A DNA stretch of 64,000 nucleotides from Mesorhizobium terrae (GTDB lineage: Bacteria > Pseudomonadota > Alphaproteobacteria > Rhizobiales > Rhizobiaceae): contig NZ_CP044218.1 in the NCBI RefSeq assembly GCF_008727715.1, positions 4,295,501 through 4,359,500 of the forward strand. The letters are read 5' to 3'. The notes beneath the pieces are model-generated. The model worked only from the letters and a program-made list of their open reading frames with translations. It made no database searches and was not told the DNA's origin. Within the stretch, counting starts at the first letter, position 1; the number at the start of each line of letters is the position of its first letter. This document shows, in pieces, positions 52,801 through 61,900 of this stretch. Made by a program: the position numbers and the translations under genes.

Positions 52801-53754
52801 CCACGGCAGCCGATCGTGCCGGCGCAGGTGATTGTCGCCGACGCGCCGCTGCTGCGCGACGGTGATATTGCGCACGCGCCTTACGTCGCCGGCGTTATGT
52901 CGCCGTTCCGCAGCGGCATCGCCTTGTGGCGTTCGCCCTCCGATGCGGGTTTCGAACTCGACACGCTGCTGCCGGTGCCGGGCGCGATCGGCCGCACCGC
53001 TTCGCCGCTCCATAGCGGGCCGGTGGGCCGCTGGGACCGGGTCAACCGGCTCGACGTCGAGTTGCTGCGTGGCACGCTGGCATCGGTGCCGGAGCTTGCC
53101 GTGCTCAATGGCGCCAACGCCATGCTGGTCGAGAATGCCGATGGCGAATGGGAGGTGCTGCAATTCGCCAATGTCACGTCGACCGGCGCGCGCACGTTCC
53201 GGCTTGCCGGTCTCCTGCGCGGCCAGCGCGGCTCGGAGCACGCGATGCGCGCGCCGGTGGCCGCAGGCGCGCGCTGCCTGATGCTCGATCCGAGCGTCGC
53301 CCAGGCGACCTTGCCGGCCTCGCTGCTCGGCCTGCCGCTCAATTGGCGCGCCGGCTCGGCCGAGCGTGGCGTCGCCGATCCCGGCGTGTCGTCTTTCACG
53401 ATGACGCTGCGCGGGCGCGGGCGGCGACCGCTTTCCCCGGCGCGGCTGATCGGCCGCCGTAGCGAGACCGGCGATTGGCGGCTCAGCTGGATCAGGCGCA
53501 GCCGCATCGGTGGCGACAGCTGGGACGAGGTGCCGCTCGGCGAGGAACGTGAGGCCTACCGACTGGAGATCCTGGACGGTGCCGGCGGCACGGTTCTGCG
53601 TACCTTCGAGACCACCGTGCCCGAGCAGACCTACACGGCCGCTTCTCAGGTTGCCGATTTCGGCGCGCAGCGCACCGCCTTCCATGCCCGCGTCGCGCAG
53701 CGCAGCACCAGCTACGGGCCGGGCATCTTCCTTGAAACCCTGGTCACCATTTGA
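49867..53754 (+). CDS. GTA TIM-barrel host-specificity megatron protein (GTA gp15-like)
   Basis: 1295 residues. The N-terminus has membrane-like GASLGAAFGPIGLIAGRAIG and then SSDVQTSTEGSPINRLYGRA and RVWVKDG-type hub domains. The middle (about 400-720) is the TIM-barrel glycoside-hydrolase-like part with SRSKLLRFTELGCPAVDKGS (read as VPRSKLLRFTELGCPAVDKG). The C-terminus carries the phage-tail receptor region FAGRTRAQETDLPD-like and GTGSSV-type end. It is the central spike and receptor contact; complete reading frame supports a working tail. Confidence 0.9.
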   Translation: MATILLGLAGASLGAAFGPIGLIAGRAIGALIGSMADQALVSALTPTQKREGPRLTSSDVQTSTEGSPINRLYGRARTAGHLFWATRFEEEIRKEKSGGKGFGGPKVETTTYVYHANFAVGLCEGPVAGIGRIWADGKEIDQDEVEFRFHPGSESQLADPLIEVKEGAAPAYRGLCYIVFERLDLTAYGNRIPQINAEVFRLVGALETQVEAVALIPGNEHGLDTRHVWVKDGESQNRHTLLAATDIAASIDRLQMLCPALKSVMLVVSWFGTDLRCGACRVEPRIEAVKTTEPVTWRVAGLTRQTATLVSTIEGAPAYGGTPDDASVIRCIQALKARGLDVCLLPFIMMDVPHGNALPNPYSAGASSPGQPAYPWRGRMSCSPAPGFAGSPDKTTAAADQVASFVGTARAVHFGGSGTTVTYSGPAEWSFRRFILHNARLAALAGGVESFLIGSELVGLSQVRSSGSTYPFVDALKALAAEARVMLGAGVKLGYAADWSEYHSHRPGDGSGDVFFNLDPLWADANIDFIGIDNYLPLSDWRDGSAHLDFDPAGPSTIYDQAYLRGNVAGGEYFDWFYASEAARNAQARTPITDGAHGEPFVFRNKDILGWWRNAHHNRPGGVRSGGSTSWVPRSKLLRFTELGCPAVDKGSNQPNLFPDRRSSEGGFPWFSSRARDDQMQRSWLEAMIGHYALAANNPVSPAYGGRMVDLGHSNIWCWDTRPWPSFPVSSGLWGDWRNWQTGHWLSGRLGTAPAAETIRAILNDAGFSHYAIEPIPGVVDGVTVGNLTSARALLDALRPAYQFDAVESGGIVKFLARHGRAPVATITADELVVASDAPARFRRTRAQETDLPDAVKLRYGDQSRDDQAGAAEARRSAGSSRRVVDFSPPVVMGETRAREIAELELNAAWVGRERYAFALAPSRLALEPGDVVAFQPAGQAVRIERAAIGEARRIEAFEVDPLAGGSFGTDPTGGQQPPRQPIVPAQVIVADAPLLRDGDIAHAPYVAGVMSPFRSGIALWRSPSDAGFELDTLLPVPGAIGRTASPLHSGPVGRWDRVNRLDVELLRGTLASVPELAVLNGANAMLVENADGEWEVLQFANVTSTGARTFRLAGLLRGQRGSEHAMRAPVAAGARCLMLDPSVAQATLPASLLGLPLNWRAGSAERGVADPGVSSFTMTLRGRGRRPLSPARLIGRRSETGDWRLSWIRRSRIGGDSWDEVPLGEEREAYRLEILDGAGGTVLRTFETTVPEQTYTAASQVADFGAQRTAFHARVAQRSTSYGPGIFLETLVTI

Positions 53755-53765
53755 CGGAGGCACCG

Positions 53766-54488
53766 ATGCCCGAGACGCTCAAACTGAAGCTGCAGACCAT
53801 CGCGCCCGACCAGGCGCAGAAACATATCCCGGTCAACGAGGCGCTGCACCGGCTGGACGCTTTGGTGCAGCTTGCCGTGCTCGACCGCGATCTCGCCGTG
53901 CCGCCGGCGGCACCCGCCGAAGGCGACCGCTACATTCCGGCCGCCAGCGCTTCCGGCGCATGGCTGGGCTGGGATCTCAACATCGCGCTCTTCGCCGATG
54001 GCGCTTGGACCAAGATCGTTCCCCGCCAGGGCTGGCTCTGCTTCGTCGCCGACGAGGGGCTGCTGCTGGTCCATTCCGGCACCGCCTGGCGCGAAACGGC
54101 GGCGGTCGGCACCACCATCGTCTCGGAAAGCCCGAATGGCGCCCGCAACGTACTGGCGGTCGCCGAGACGTTGGTCTCGGGGCTGGCCGGGGCCTTTGCT
54201 GACACCGCGATTTCGATCCCGAACCGCGCCATCGTCTTTTGCGTCTCGACCCGCACCGTCACCGCCATCACCGGTGCGGCCTCCTACGATTGCGGGCTGG
54301 CCGGCGAGCGTTCGAAATTCGGCGGCTCGCTGGGCATCGCCGCCGGTTCGAACAATGCCGGTGTCATCGGCCCGACCGCGTTTTATGCCGACACGCCGGT
54401 CCGGCTTTCGGCCAATGGCGGCAATTTCACCGGCGGCGCCGTGCGCGTCGCTATCCACTACATCCTGCCGAGGGTGCCGCAGACATGA
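53766..54488 (+). CDS. DUF2793 tail-associated protein
   Basis: 240 residues. LQTIAPDQAQKHIPVNEALH, continuing RLDALVQLAVLDRDLA, then EGDRYIPAASASGAWLGWDL and WTKIVPRQGWLCFVADEGLL are the DUF2793 pattern, found in phages and GTA-like elements right after the host-specificity gene. The last 80 residues look like a beta-rich receptor-contact part. GGAGG precedes the ATG by seven bases. Confidence 0.88.
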   Translation: MPETLKLKLQTIAPDQAQKHIPVNEALHRLDALVQLAVLDRDLAVPPAAPAEGDRYIPAASASGAWLGWDLNIALFADGAWTKIVPRQGWLCFVADEGLLLVHSGTAWRETAAVGTTIVSESPNGARNVLAVAETLVSGLAGAFADTAISIPNRAIVFCVSTRTVTAITGAASYDCGLAGERSKFGGSLGIAAGSNNAGVIGPTAFYADTPVRLSANGGNFTGGAVRVAIHYILPRVPQT

Positions 54489-54503
54489 CCGAATGAACGG
54501 GTG

Positions 54504-54599
54504 GCCAGCGCCGAGGCGCTGGCAGCGGGCCGATCGCCAAACCAGTCCCGCCTGACGATGATCCGAGATAACCGCCACACCCGCTGCCCGGCCGGGCAG
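54504..54599. terminator. Two strong hairpins after the tail operon
   Basis: GCCAGCGC/GCGCTGGC arms at 54504-54523 and the perfect palindrome CTGCCCGGCCGGGCAG at 54584-54599 lie between the DUF2793 and methylase genes. Neither has a T-run. They probably mark the end of the late operon. Confidence 0.45.
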
Positions 54600-54631
54600 G
54601 ACAAGAGTGGCCGATTCTCGAAAGCACTGAA

Positions 54632-55438
54632 ATGAGCCTTGAAGATGAGTTTATGGCGGTCGAAACGGTGCAGCCGCCGGCGCCCTATATCGGCGGCAAG
54701 CGCCGCCTTGCGGCACACATCGCTGCACGGATTGCCGCTATTCCACATCGTACCTATGCCGAGGTTTTTGTCGGCATGGGTGGCGTCTTCTTTCGTCGAC
54801 GCCACCGGCCACGGTCCGAGGTGATCAACGACCGCAGCGGCGAGGTGGCGAACCTGTTCCGCATCCTGCAGCGGCACTATCCGCAGTTCTTGGACACGCT
54901 CCGCTTCCAGATCACCGGCCGCAAGGAATTCGAGCGGCTGAAGGTGTCCGATCCGGCGACGCTGACCGATCTAGAGCGGGCCGGCCGTTTTCTCTACCTT
55001 CAGCGGATCGCCTTTGGCGGCAAGGTTTCCGGCCGAAATTTTGGTGTCGATCCGGGTTCGGGAGGTGCCTTCAACCTGTCGCGTCTGGAGCCGCTTCTGG
55101 CCGACGTGCATGAGCGCCTCGCCGGCGTGGTCATCGAATGCTTGGATTGGCTGGAATTCATCGAGCGTTACGACCGAGCGGAGACGCTGTTTTACCTTGA
55201 TCCACCCTATTTCGGCTCAGAAGGCGACTACGGCCGCGATCTGTTCGACCGTGAGCAATTTGGGTTGATGGCTGAGCGGCTGGCGCGCCTGAAAGGTCGC
55301 TTCCTGCTCTCCATCAACGACGTGTCCGAGATCCGCACTGCCTTCGCTGGCTTTGCTTTTGAAGGGGTGGAACTCGCCTATTCGGTCGGCGGTGGCCGAC
55401 GCACCAAACGGGCACGGGAGCTGATTATCTCGAGATAG
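54632..55438 (+). CDS. Dam-type DNA adenine methyltransferase
   Basis: 268 residues of the D12 class: PYIGGKRRLAAHIAARI (SAM site FxGxG-like), FVGMGGVFFRRR, and the catalytic DPPYFGSEGDYG near residue 190. It methylates adenine N6, most likely protecting phage DNA from host restriction, as the right-end modification genes of Mu-like phages do. A second ATG at 54653 is possible. Last gene of the phage core. Confidence 0.9.
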   Translation: MSLEDEFMAVETVQPPAPYIGGKRRLAAHIAARIAAIPHRTYAEVFVGMGGVFFRRRHRPRSEVINDRSGEVANLFRILQRHYPQFLDTLRFQITGRKEFERLKVSDPATLTDLERAGRFLYLQRIAFGGKVSGRNFGVDPGSGGAFNLSRLEPLLADVHERLAGVVIECLDWLEFIERYDRAETLFYLDPPYFGSEGDYGRDLFDREQFGLMAERLARLKGRFLLSINDVSEIRTAFAGFAFEGVELAYSVGGGRRTKRARELIISR

Positions 55439-55557
55439 CGCAGGACACTGTGTCGCGTGGTCGAGTTACCAACGATGGAGAGATCCAAACTCCAACATTA
55501 TGTTGATTTCACACAGTTTACCTGCCAGCGATGAGTGTCGATTTGTAGGGGGGAACG

Positions 55558-56502
55558 ATGCCTATAGGCGGACACTTACTCGATGTCCTTAACGGATACG
55601 CGTTGGCGAAGAACGAGACATTTGAGGGCCATGCCCTCGCGCAAAAAATTCGCGTTGAATTGCCAAAATCAATTCGTGCTGCATTGCCAGGCGAGGATTT
55701 GTTGCTCTTGATCAAGGGCAGTGCGGGACAGGGAGCCTGGGCGCGAGGGCCTTGGGCTGCCATCTTCGACCGCCTAGTTACTAACAGTGCGCAACGTGGT
55801 TTCTATCCAGTCTATCTGTTCGCTGAGGACATGAAAGGCGTCTACCTAAGCCTCAACCAGGCTATGACCGAGGCGAAGAAGCGCTATCGCGCTGATGCCA
55901 AGACAGCACTACGTGCTAGGGCCGAGAATTTCCGTGCGATGCTTGGGTCCAATATCCAGCCGTTTGATGCAAACGCGATCAACCTCGCTCCCAGTAGCGT
56001 CAGCAATGACACGGCATTTTACGAAGCCGGCAATATTTGCTCGGTCTATTATCCTGCTGACAAAATTCCTGCTGAATCTGCGTTGGTCAGGGATCTCGTA
56101 AGAGTCTTAGACCTCTACCGGATTTTGATTGAAGCGGGCGCTGGTGACGAACAAAACGGGCAGGAAGAGCTCGAAATTTTCTTCGAAGGAGATGGTCGAG
56201 CAAGGACACATCTGAGGATTGAGCGGAACCGAAAATTGGTTGCCAGAGTGAAGAAGCTCAAAGGCTGTCGTTGTGAAGCATGCGACATGAGTTTCTCAGA
56301 ACGCTACGGAGAGCTAGGGGTGGACTTTATCGAGGCCCATCATCTGGTGCCGTTCTCTCAATTGAAAGGGAACGCCATTCCCTTAGATCCCGTCGCCGAC
56401 TTCGCTGTTCTTTGCGCCAATTGCCACAGGATGGTTCATCGAATGAAGGATATAGCCGACATCAATGGGTTACGCGCTGCTCTTCAAACCAACAAGGCTT
56501 GA
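55558..56502 (+). CDS. McrB N-terminal domain fused to HNH nuclease (modification-dependent restriction enzyme)
   Basis: 314 residues. Residues about 35-130 match the MrcB_N (DUF3578) domain: LLLLIKGSAGQGAWARGPWA, YPVYLFAEDMKGVYLSLNQA. The C-terminal 75 residues are an HNH nuclease with zinc-binding CRCEACDMSF and LCANCHRMVH around VDFIEAHHLVPFSQ. In ScoMcrA-type enzymes this pairing cuts DNA carrying modified bases. It is AT-richer than the phage and sits between the Dam gene and the integrase, so it may belong to either element. Its 3' end overlaps the integrase by 33 bases. Confidence 0.82.
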   Translation: MPIGGHLLDVLNGYALAKNETFEGHALAQKIRVELPKSIRAALPGEDLLLLIKGSAGQGAWARGPWAAIFDRLVTNSAQRGFYPVYLFAEDMKGVYLSLNQAMTEAKKRYRADAKTALRARAENFRAMLGSNIQPFDANAINLAPSSVSNDTAFYEAGNICSVYYPADKIPAESALVRDLVRVLDLYRILIEAGAGDEQNGQEELEIFFEGDGRARTHLRIERNRKLVARVKKLKGCRCEACDMSFSERYGELGVDFIEAHHLVPFSQLKGNAIPLDPVADFAVLCANCHRMVHRMKDIADINGLRAALQTNKA

Positions 56503-57846
56503 GCGTGAGCTCCTTGTTCCATCATTTGAACTTTTGGAGACGGGTACTCTCGTCGATTTCTGCACCAGCGAAGCGAATTTGTCGCGGATCTCTGCTTTGC
56601 GGATGTCTGGTGCAAGATGGCCATAGGTACGGCTGACCGTGTCGATGTTAGCGTGGCCGAGCTGTTCGGCAACGACGATCAGCGGCGTGCCGTCCTGGAC
56701 AAGTTGGCTAGCATAGGTGTGGCGCAAGCCATGGAAACAGAAATCCTCCGGCAATTCAGCGTCAAAGACAGCGCGTTTGAAGCCTGGACGATGGTTGGTG
56801 TACCATTGCCTGCCGTCTTTTCGCACGAATAGCAGGTCGTTGGGTTTCTTGCCGGCCGCTAATTTTTGGAAGAAGGCGAGCCCCTCATCGGGCAACATCA
56901 CCACCCGCGGGCGGTAGCATTTGACAGGTGTGACATAGACGCCTGCACCGTCGCGACCGAAATGCGATGCCTGCATGTTGAGCAATTCCTTGATGCGGCA
57001 CCCGGTGTAGAGCGCACCCAGAACCAGGGTTCGCAAATCCGGCGCGCAGTGTTCGAGCAGCCGGAAGCATTCCGGTCGGCTGAGATGCAACATGCGCGGT
57101 CGGTCGACATTGTTCAGCCGGCGTATGCAACGCCAGGGACGATCCGATTCTATATAGCTGTTTTCCCAAGCCATCAGCAGCGCCATACGCAGCACTCCGA
57201 TCAGCGTGTTGGTCGTCTTCCTGCGTTTCCTAAGTTCCTCCTCCGACATGGCCTCGATCGGTCGCCGTGGCTTGAGCGGCTGGTTTCCCCTTTTAGGCGG
57301 TGTCTCGAGAACATCCTTGATGAAAAACCGCAGTCGTTCGGAATTCATGTCTTTCGCGGGAAGAGAAAACAGCCGCGGCACGAAGTGGAGGTTGATCAGG
57401 GTGACAAGGGCGACAAAATGCGAGCGCGCGGCAACCACGCGCTTCCACTCGATGTAGTCGCTCAAGGCACGTCCTATTGTGTAGACATCGCCGATCGGAG
57501 AGGCTTTCAGAAAGTCGATGGAGCCGATTGGCCTGGCGTCGGTGGCCAGGTGTTTGAAGGGGTTCGCCGCGAACCATTCCTGGGCAGCCTCGCAAGCGGC
57601 TTCGAACGAAAGCCCTTGGTCGCCAATGTCCGGATTGTCTTCGGTGAAGGCAAGCCGGTGTTGTTGATAGCTTGCATCCTTCAGTCTGATCTTGGCGACC
57701 CAATGGGTCGCGCCGGAGCGATATTTTTGGTAGCCGACGGCGCGGCCATACTCCAAAGTCTGCCAATAGGGTGCGTAACGCCCGCGTAAAGATTGACGCA
57801 GTTCGACGTCCGACAGATCAAAGCCGAAGACGGTTTTTCCAGCCAT
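56470..57846 (-). CDS. Tyrosine recombinase / integrase
   Basis: About 458 residues from the ATG at 57846 (MAGKTVFGFDLSDVELRQSL); upstream ATGs up to 57921 are possible. The catalytic set is visible: Arg in YTGCRIKELL, HGLRHTYASQL (H-x-x-R), GHANIDTVSRTYGHL (H and Tyr). N-terminal SAM-like and core-binding domains precede. The last 25 residues (SSNDGTRSSRSSLVGLKSS) look like read-through into flanking sequence. It is oriented away from the tRNA-Val at 59148, the usual arrangement for an integrase placed near its tRNA attachment site. Confidence 0.88.
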   Translation of the reverse strand: MAGKTVFGFDLSDVELRQSLRGRYAPYWQTLEYGRAVGYQKYRSGATHWVAKIRLKDASYQQHRLAFTEDNPDIGDQGLSFEAACEAAQEWFAANPFKHLATDARPIGSIDFLKASPIGDVYTIGRALSDYIEWKRVVAARSHFVALVTLINLHFVPRLFSLPAKDMNSERLRFFIKDVLETPPKRGNQPLKPRRPIEAMSEEELRKRRKTTNTLIGVLRMALLMAWENSYIESDRPWRCIRRLNNVDRPRMLHLSRPECFRLLEHCAPDLRTLVLGALYTGCRIKELLNMQASHFGRDGAGVYVTPVKCYRPRVVMLPDEGLAFFQKLAAGKKPNDLLFVRKDGRQWYTNHRPGFKRAVFDAELPEDFCFHGLRHTYASQLVQDGTPLIVVAEQLGHANIDTVSRTYGHLAPDIRKAEIRDKFASLVQKSTRVPVSKSSNDGTRSSRSSLVGLKSSA

Positions 57847-57899
57847 GCTCGCATCCCAGCGCCTATCGTGGTCGGACAATGGCATTGTAGGGTGACAAT

Positions 57900-58307
57900 A
57901 TGACGAGCCCGTCTGATGCACTGCATGCGGTAATGGTGGCCCGGTTGAGGGCGTTGGACATGATGCCGGTTGCGGTTGCAGAGGCGAGGCCGCGCGAGGA
58001 GCCGAGGGAATTTCCCTATGCTTCGATCGGTGTCACCGCTGCCGACGAGGATGGCGGCAGCGTCAGTTTGCTGGCCACCGTCCACTTCTGGGATCGTTCG
58101 GGCGACGCATCCACCAGAAAACTGCTCAAGAAAATCCAATCCGCCTTCGTCGAACCGCCGACGGTTGACGGCTACGAATTCGTCACCTGGGCGCCGGACT
58201 ACTCTGAAATCAGGGCAGAAGACGAGTATTCGGCCTTCCACGGGTTGGCGCGGTTCAGCGCCCAGATCCAACGAAGGCCTGATTGGCAGCAAGAGTCAGC
58301 TGTCTGA
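57900..58307 (+). CDS. DUF3168 tail-completion protein (phage remnant)
   Basis: 135 residues: LHAVMVARLRALDMMPVAVA, EPREFPYASIGVTAADEDGG, TVHFWDRSGDASTRKLLKKI, of the DUF3168 family (GTA gp8, head-tail joining). It is not part of the Mu-like late operon and stands with the integrase, so it is a leftover of a second, lambda- or GTA-like prophage. Confidence 0.82.
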   Translation: MTSPSDALHAVMVARLRALDMMPVAVAEARPREEPREFPYASIGVTAADEDGGSVSLLATVHFWDRSGDASTRKLLKKIQSAFVEPPTVDGYEFVTWAPDYSEIRAEDEYSAFHGLARFSAQIQRRPDWQQESAV

Positions 58308-58358
58308 TCCACACCCAGCGCTGGCCGGTGACAATGTCTCCAGCAACAGGAGGCAAAA

Positions 58359-58478
58359 ATGAACCGCTTTGAAATCTCGATCTTTGGAGTTCGGCTCATC
58401 GCGCGCGGTTATGCAGGCATTGTCGGCGCCATCATCGTCACCGCCATGCTTCTGGCCTATGCCGTGGGTTCGACATGA
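58359..58478 (+). CDS. 39-residue membrane micropeptide
   Basis: MNRFEISIFGVRLIARGYAG, then IVGAIIVTAMLLAYAVG as one membrane helix. AGGAGG stands six bases before the ATG, so translation is very likely. Such micropeptides are found in alphaproteobacterial prophages; function is unknown. Confidence 0.7.
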   Translation: MNRFEISIFGVRLIARGYAGIVGAIIVTAMLLAYAVGST

Positions 58479-58568
58479 GGTGTTGCGATGGCGGCGATCG
58501 GCTGCGCTCAACACAGTGCCTTGGCTGCCTTAGTGTCGGCCGGGGATTGAACCGAACAGGAACTCCGC

Positions 58569-58961
58569 GTGAAGACGCTTTGGGTGTTGGTCATAGCATG
58601 GGCGAGCGTAGCGCCAGCGGCGTCCATGCCCGTTTGTTCTGGAGGGCATCGGGTCAATTGCGTCGTGGACGGCGATACATTCTGGTGGCGCGGCAAGAAG
58701 TACCGCATCGCCGATATCGATGCGCCCGAGACGGATGCATCCTGCGAGGCCGAGAGGCGGCTGGCGGCAGAAGCAACATCGAAGTTGAAGGATCTGCTGG
58801 CGAATGACTTCGCCGTCGAGCCTACAGGCCGGTTCGATCGCTACGGGCGGCGGTTGGTGATCGTAAAGATCGACAACAAAAGTGTTGGCGAGACTTTGAT
58901 AGCAGCTGGACTGGCGCGCCGTTGGCAGGGACGCAAGGAACATTGGTGCCCTGCACCTTGA
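58569..58961 (+). CDS. Secreted SNase-like (thermonuclease) protein
   Basis: 130 residues, GTG start, with a signal peptide (MKTLWVLVIAWASVAPAAS). The SNase OB-fold motifs are CVVDGDTFWWRGKKYRIADI, then DAPET, and the catalytic pair around FDRYGRRLV with the GETLIAAGLAR end. Staphylococcal-nuclease homologues of this size are frequent in rhizobia and in prophages; the periplasmic placement suggests nucleic-acid breakdown. Confidence 0.82.
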   Translation: MKTLWVLVIAWASVAPAASMPVCSGGHRVNCVVDGDTFWWRGKKYRIADIDAPETDASCEAERRLAAEATSKLKDLLANDFAVEPTGRFDRYGRRLVIVKIDNKSVGETLIAAGLARRWQGRKEHWCPAP

Positions 58962-59106
58962 ACGGGCTTTCAATCCGCTTTCAACACATTCCGAATTGAT
59001 GCCAAATGAAGTTGCGCGATCCTGCCAAGTGAAGTTGCGCGCTACAGAACGGGCCTTCAACCGGCTTTCAAAGCATTCTGAATTGATGCCAAGTGAAGTT
59101 GCGCGC
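58960..59106 (+). repeat. Imperfect tandem repeat with three GCCAAGTGAAGTTGCGCG-type motifs
   Basis: A unit of about 60 bases (GAACGGGC...CAATCCGCTTTCAA...GAATTGATGCC..., ending GAAGTTGCGCG) occurs at 58960-59018 and again, diverged, at 59047-59106. Inside are three direct copies of the 18-base motif (59001-59018, 59024-59041, 59088-59105). The motif also occurs with one difference at 11735. Multiple short terminal repeats are typical of some insertion sequences such as the IS21 family; no transposase gene is attached. Confidence 0.7.
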
Positions 59107-59147
59107 TGCAAAACCAAGAAAACCATGGGGAAAAAGCGCGAGCGGAA

Positions 59148-59222
59148 TGGTGGGCGATGTAGGGATTGAACCTACGACCCCACCCGTGTGAAGGGTGTGC
59201 TCTCCCGCTGAGCTAATCGCCC
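59148..59222 (-). tRNA. tRNA-Val(CAC)
   Basis: On the minus strand GGGCGAT pairs with ATCGCCC; D-arm GCTC/GAGC, anticodon stem CACCC/GGGTG with loop TTCACAC (anticodon CAC), T-arm GTAGG/CCTAC with TTCAATC loop, A discriminator and encoded CCA. All arms pair. Its 3' end faces the integrase remnant, so it is a plausible integration site. Confidence 0.95.
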
Positions 59223-59333
59223 GCTCCGTGCCCGAAGGCCAAGCGCGCCGCGATATAAGGGAGGCCGTGGTCGGAAGTCAACCGTCCCAACCATGCTTCC
59301 ACGGCAGGAAAGCATGATGCGGCAAAAGATTTT

Positions 59334-60014
59334 TCAGCGCGCCGCCGCGATCAGTTTTTCAACGAGGCCCAGCGTCAGTTCATCGAAGTGCGAGATGATC
59401 GCCGAAGGCTCGAATTCGCGGACATGGCGGTCGGTGTAACCGAAGTCGACGGCCACGACGGGAATGCCCGCCGCCTTGGCGGTGTCGATGTCGGTCTGCG
59501 AATCGCCGACCATGACGGCGCGCTCGGGATCGCCGCCGGCCATGGCGATGGTTTCGAGCAGATGGCGTGGGTCCGGCTTGCGGAAGGCGAAGGTGTCCTG
59601 GCCGGCGATGGCCGAAAAATGCCGCTTGAGGCCCAGCGCTTCGATCAGCGCCAGCGAATTCGCCTCGTATTTGTTGGTGCAGACGGCAAGCGCGTAACCT
59701 GCGCTCTCCAGCCGGTCGATCGCCTCGACGACGCCGGGATAGGGCAGGGACTTGCCGGGGATGTTCCCGGTGTAGTGGGTCATGAACAGGCCGAGCAGGC
59801 GGTCGAGCTCTTCGGACTTCAGCGCCTTTTGCTGCGCGGCATAGGCCCGTTCGATCATGACGCGCCCGCCCTGGCCGACGAAGCGCTTGAAGCCGGCATA
59901 ATCGACGCTCGCCATCGCGCCCGCCACCAGGCTGTGGTTCAGGCTGTCGAGCAGGTCCGGAGCGGTGTCGACGAGCGTGCCGTCGAGGTCGAACACGATG
60001 ATAGGGCGCTTCAT
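59334..60014 (-). CDS. gph: Phosphoglycolate phosphatase
   Basis: 226 residues, HAD superfamily: DLDGTLVDTAPDLLDSLNHS with D9/D11, Thr-Asn in AVCTNKYEAN, Lys in FAFRKPDPRH and VMVGDSQTDI. This matches Gph, which removes 2-phosphoglycolate formed in oxidative DNA repair or photorespiration-like reactions. The start at MKRPIIVFDLDG is used; 19 residues upstream are not conserved-like. It is monocistronic beside the tRNA gene. Confidence 0.88.
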   Translation of the reverse strand: MKRPIIVFDLDGTLVDTAPDLLDSLNHSLVAGAMASVDYAGFKRFVGQGGRVMIERAYAAQQKALKSEELDRLLGLFMTHYTGNIPGKSLPYPGVVEAIDRLESAGYALAVCTNKYEANSLALIEALGLKRHFSAIAGQDTFAFRKPDPRHLLETIAMAGGDPERAVMVGDSQTDIDTAKAAGIPVVAVDFGYTDRHVREFEPSAIISHFDELTLGLVEKLIAAAR

Positions 60015-60091
60015 GATCCGTTCCGTGGCTGTTTGCGCCAACGGCCTAACCGTTCGGCCGGTTCGAGGCAAGCCGCGTGGCCTTGTCCGCG

Positions 60092-61896
<1,805 letters not shown>

Positions 61897-61900
<4 letters not shown>

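Larger units (their letters stand above)
17855..55438. mobile_element. Mu-like transposable prophage (core; exact ends not located)
   Basis: Ordered phage modules: repressor and Ner, MuA/MuB, GemA, Mor-like activator, endolysin and holin, gp27-29 packaging genes, F, protease/scaffold, gpT capsid, tail and adhesion genes, DNA methylase. Mu replicates by transposition and duplicates five bases at the target, so ends should be TG...CA with short direct repeats outside. The coordinates run from the repressor to the methylase; the true ends lie somewhat outside. All structural genes appear open, so it may be inducible. Cargo genes occupy 25618-26730 and 34574-39807. Confidence 0.9.

Noticed and set aside
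51244..53763. 839-codon minus-strand frame opposite the host-specificity gene
   Set aside because: Shadow frame of the GC-rich megatron gene; composition is Arg/His/Pro-rich and not protein-like.
54632..56502. Reading Dam plus the MrcB_N-HNH protein as a classical Type II restriction-modification pair
   Set aside because: The nuclease has the N-terminal domain of modification-dependent enzymes, differs in base composition, and is separated by a 119-base gap, so a simple R-M pair is not supported.
58960..59106. Possible CRISPR array
   Set aside because: The repeat units are imperfect, of unequal spacing and only two to three in number, with no spacers of constant length and no cas gene.
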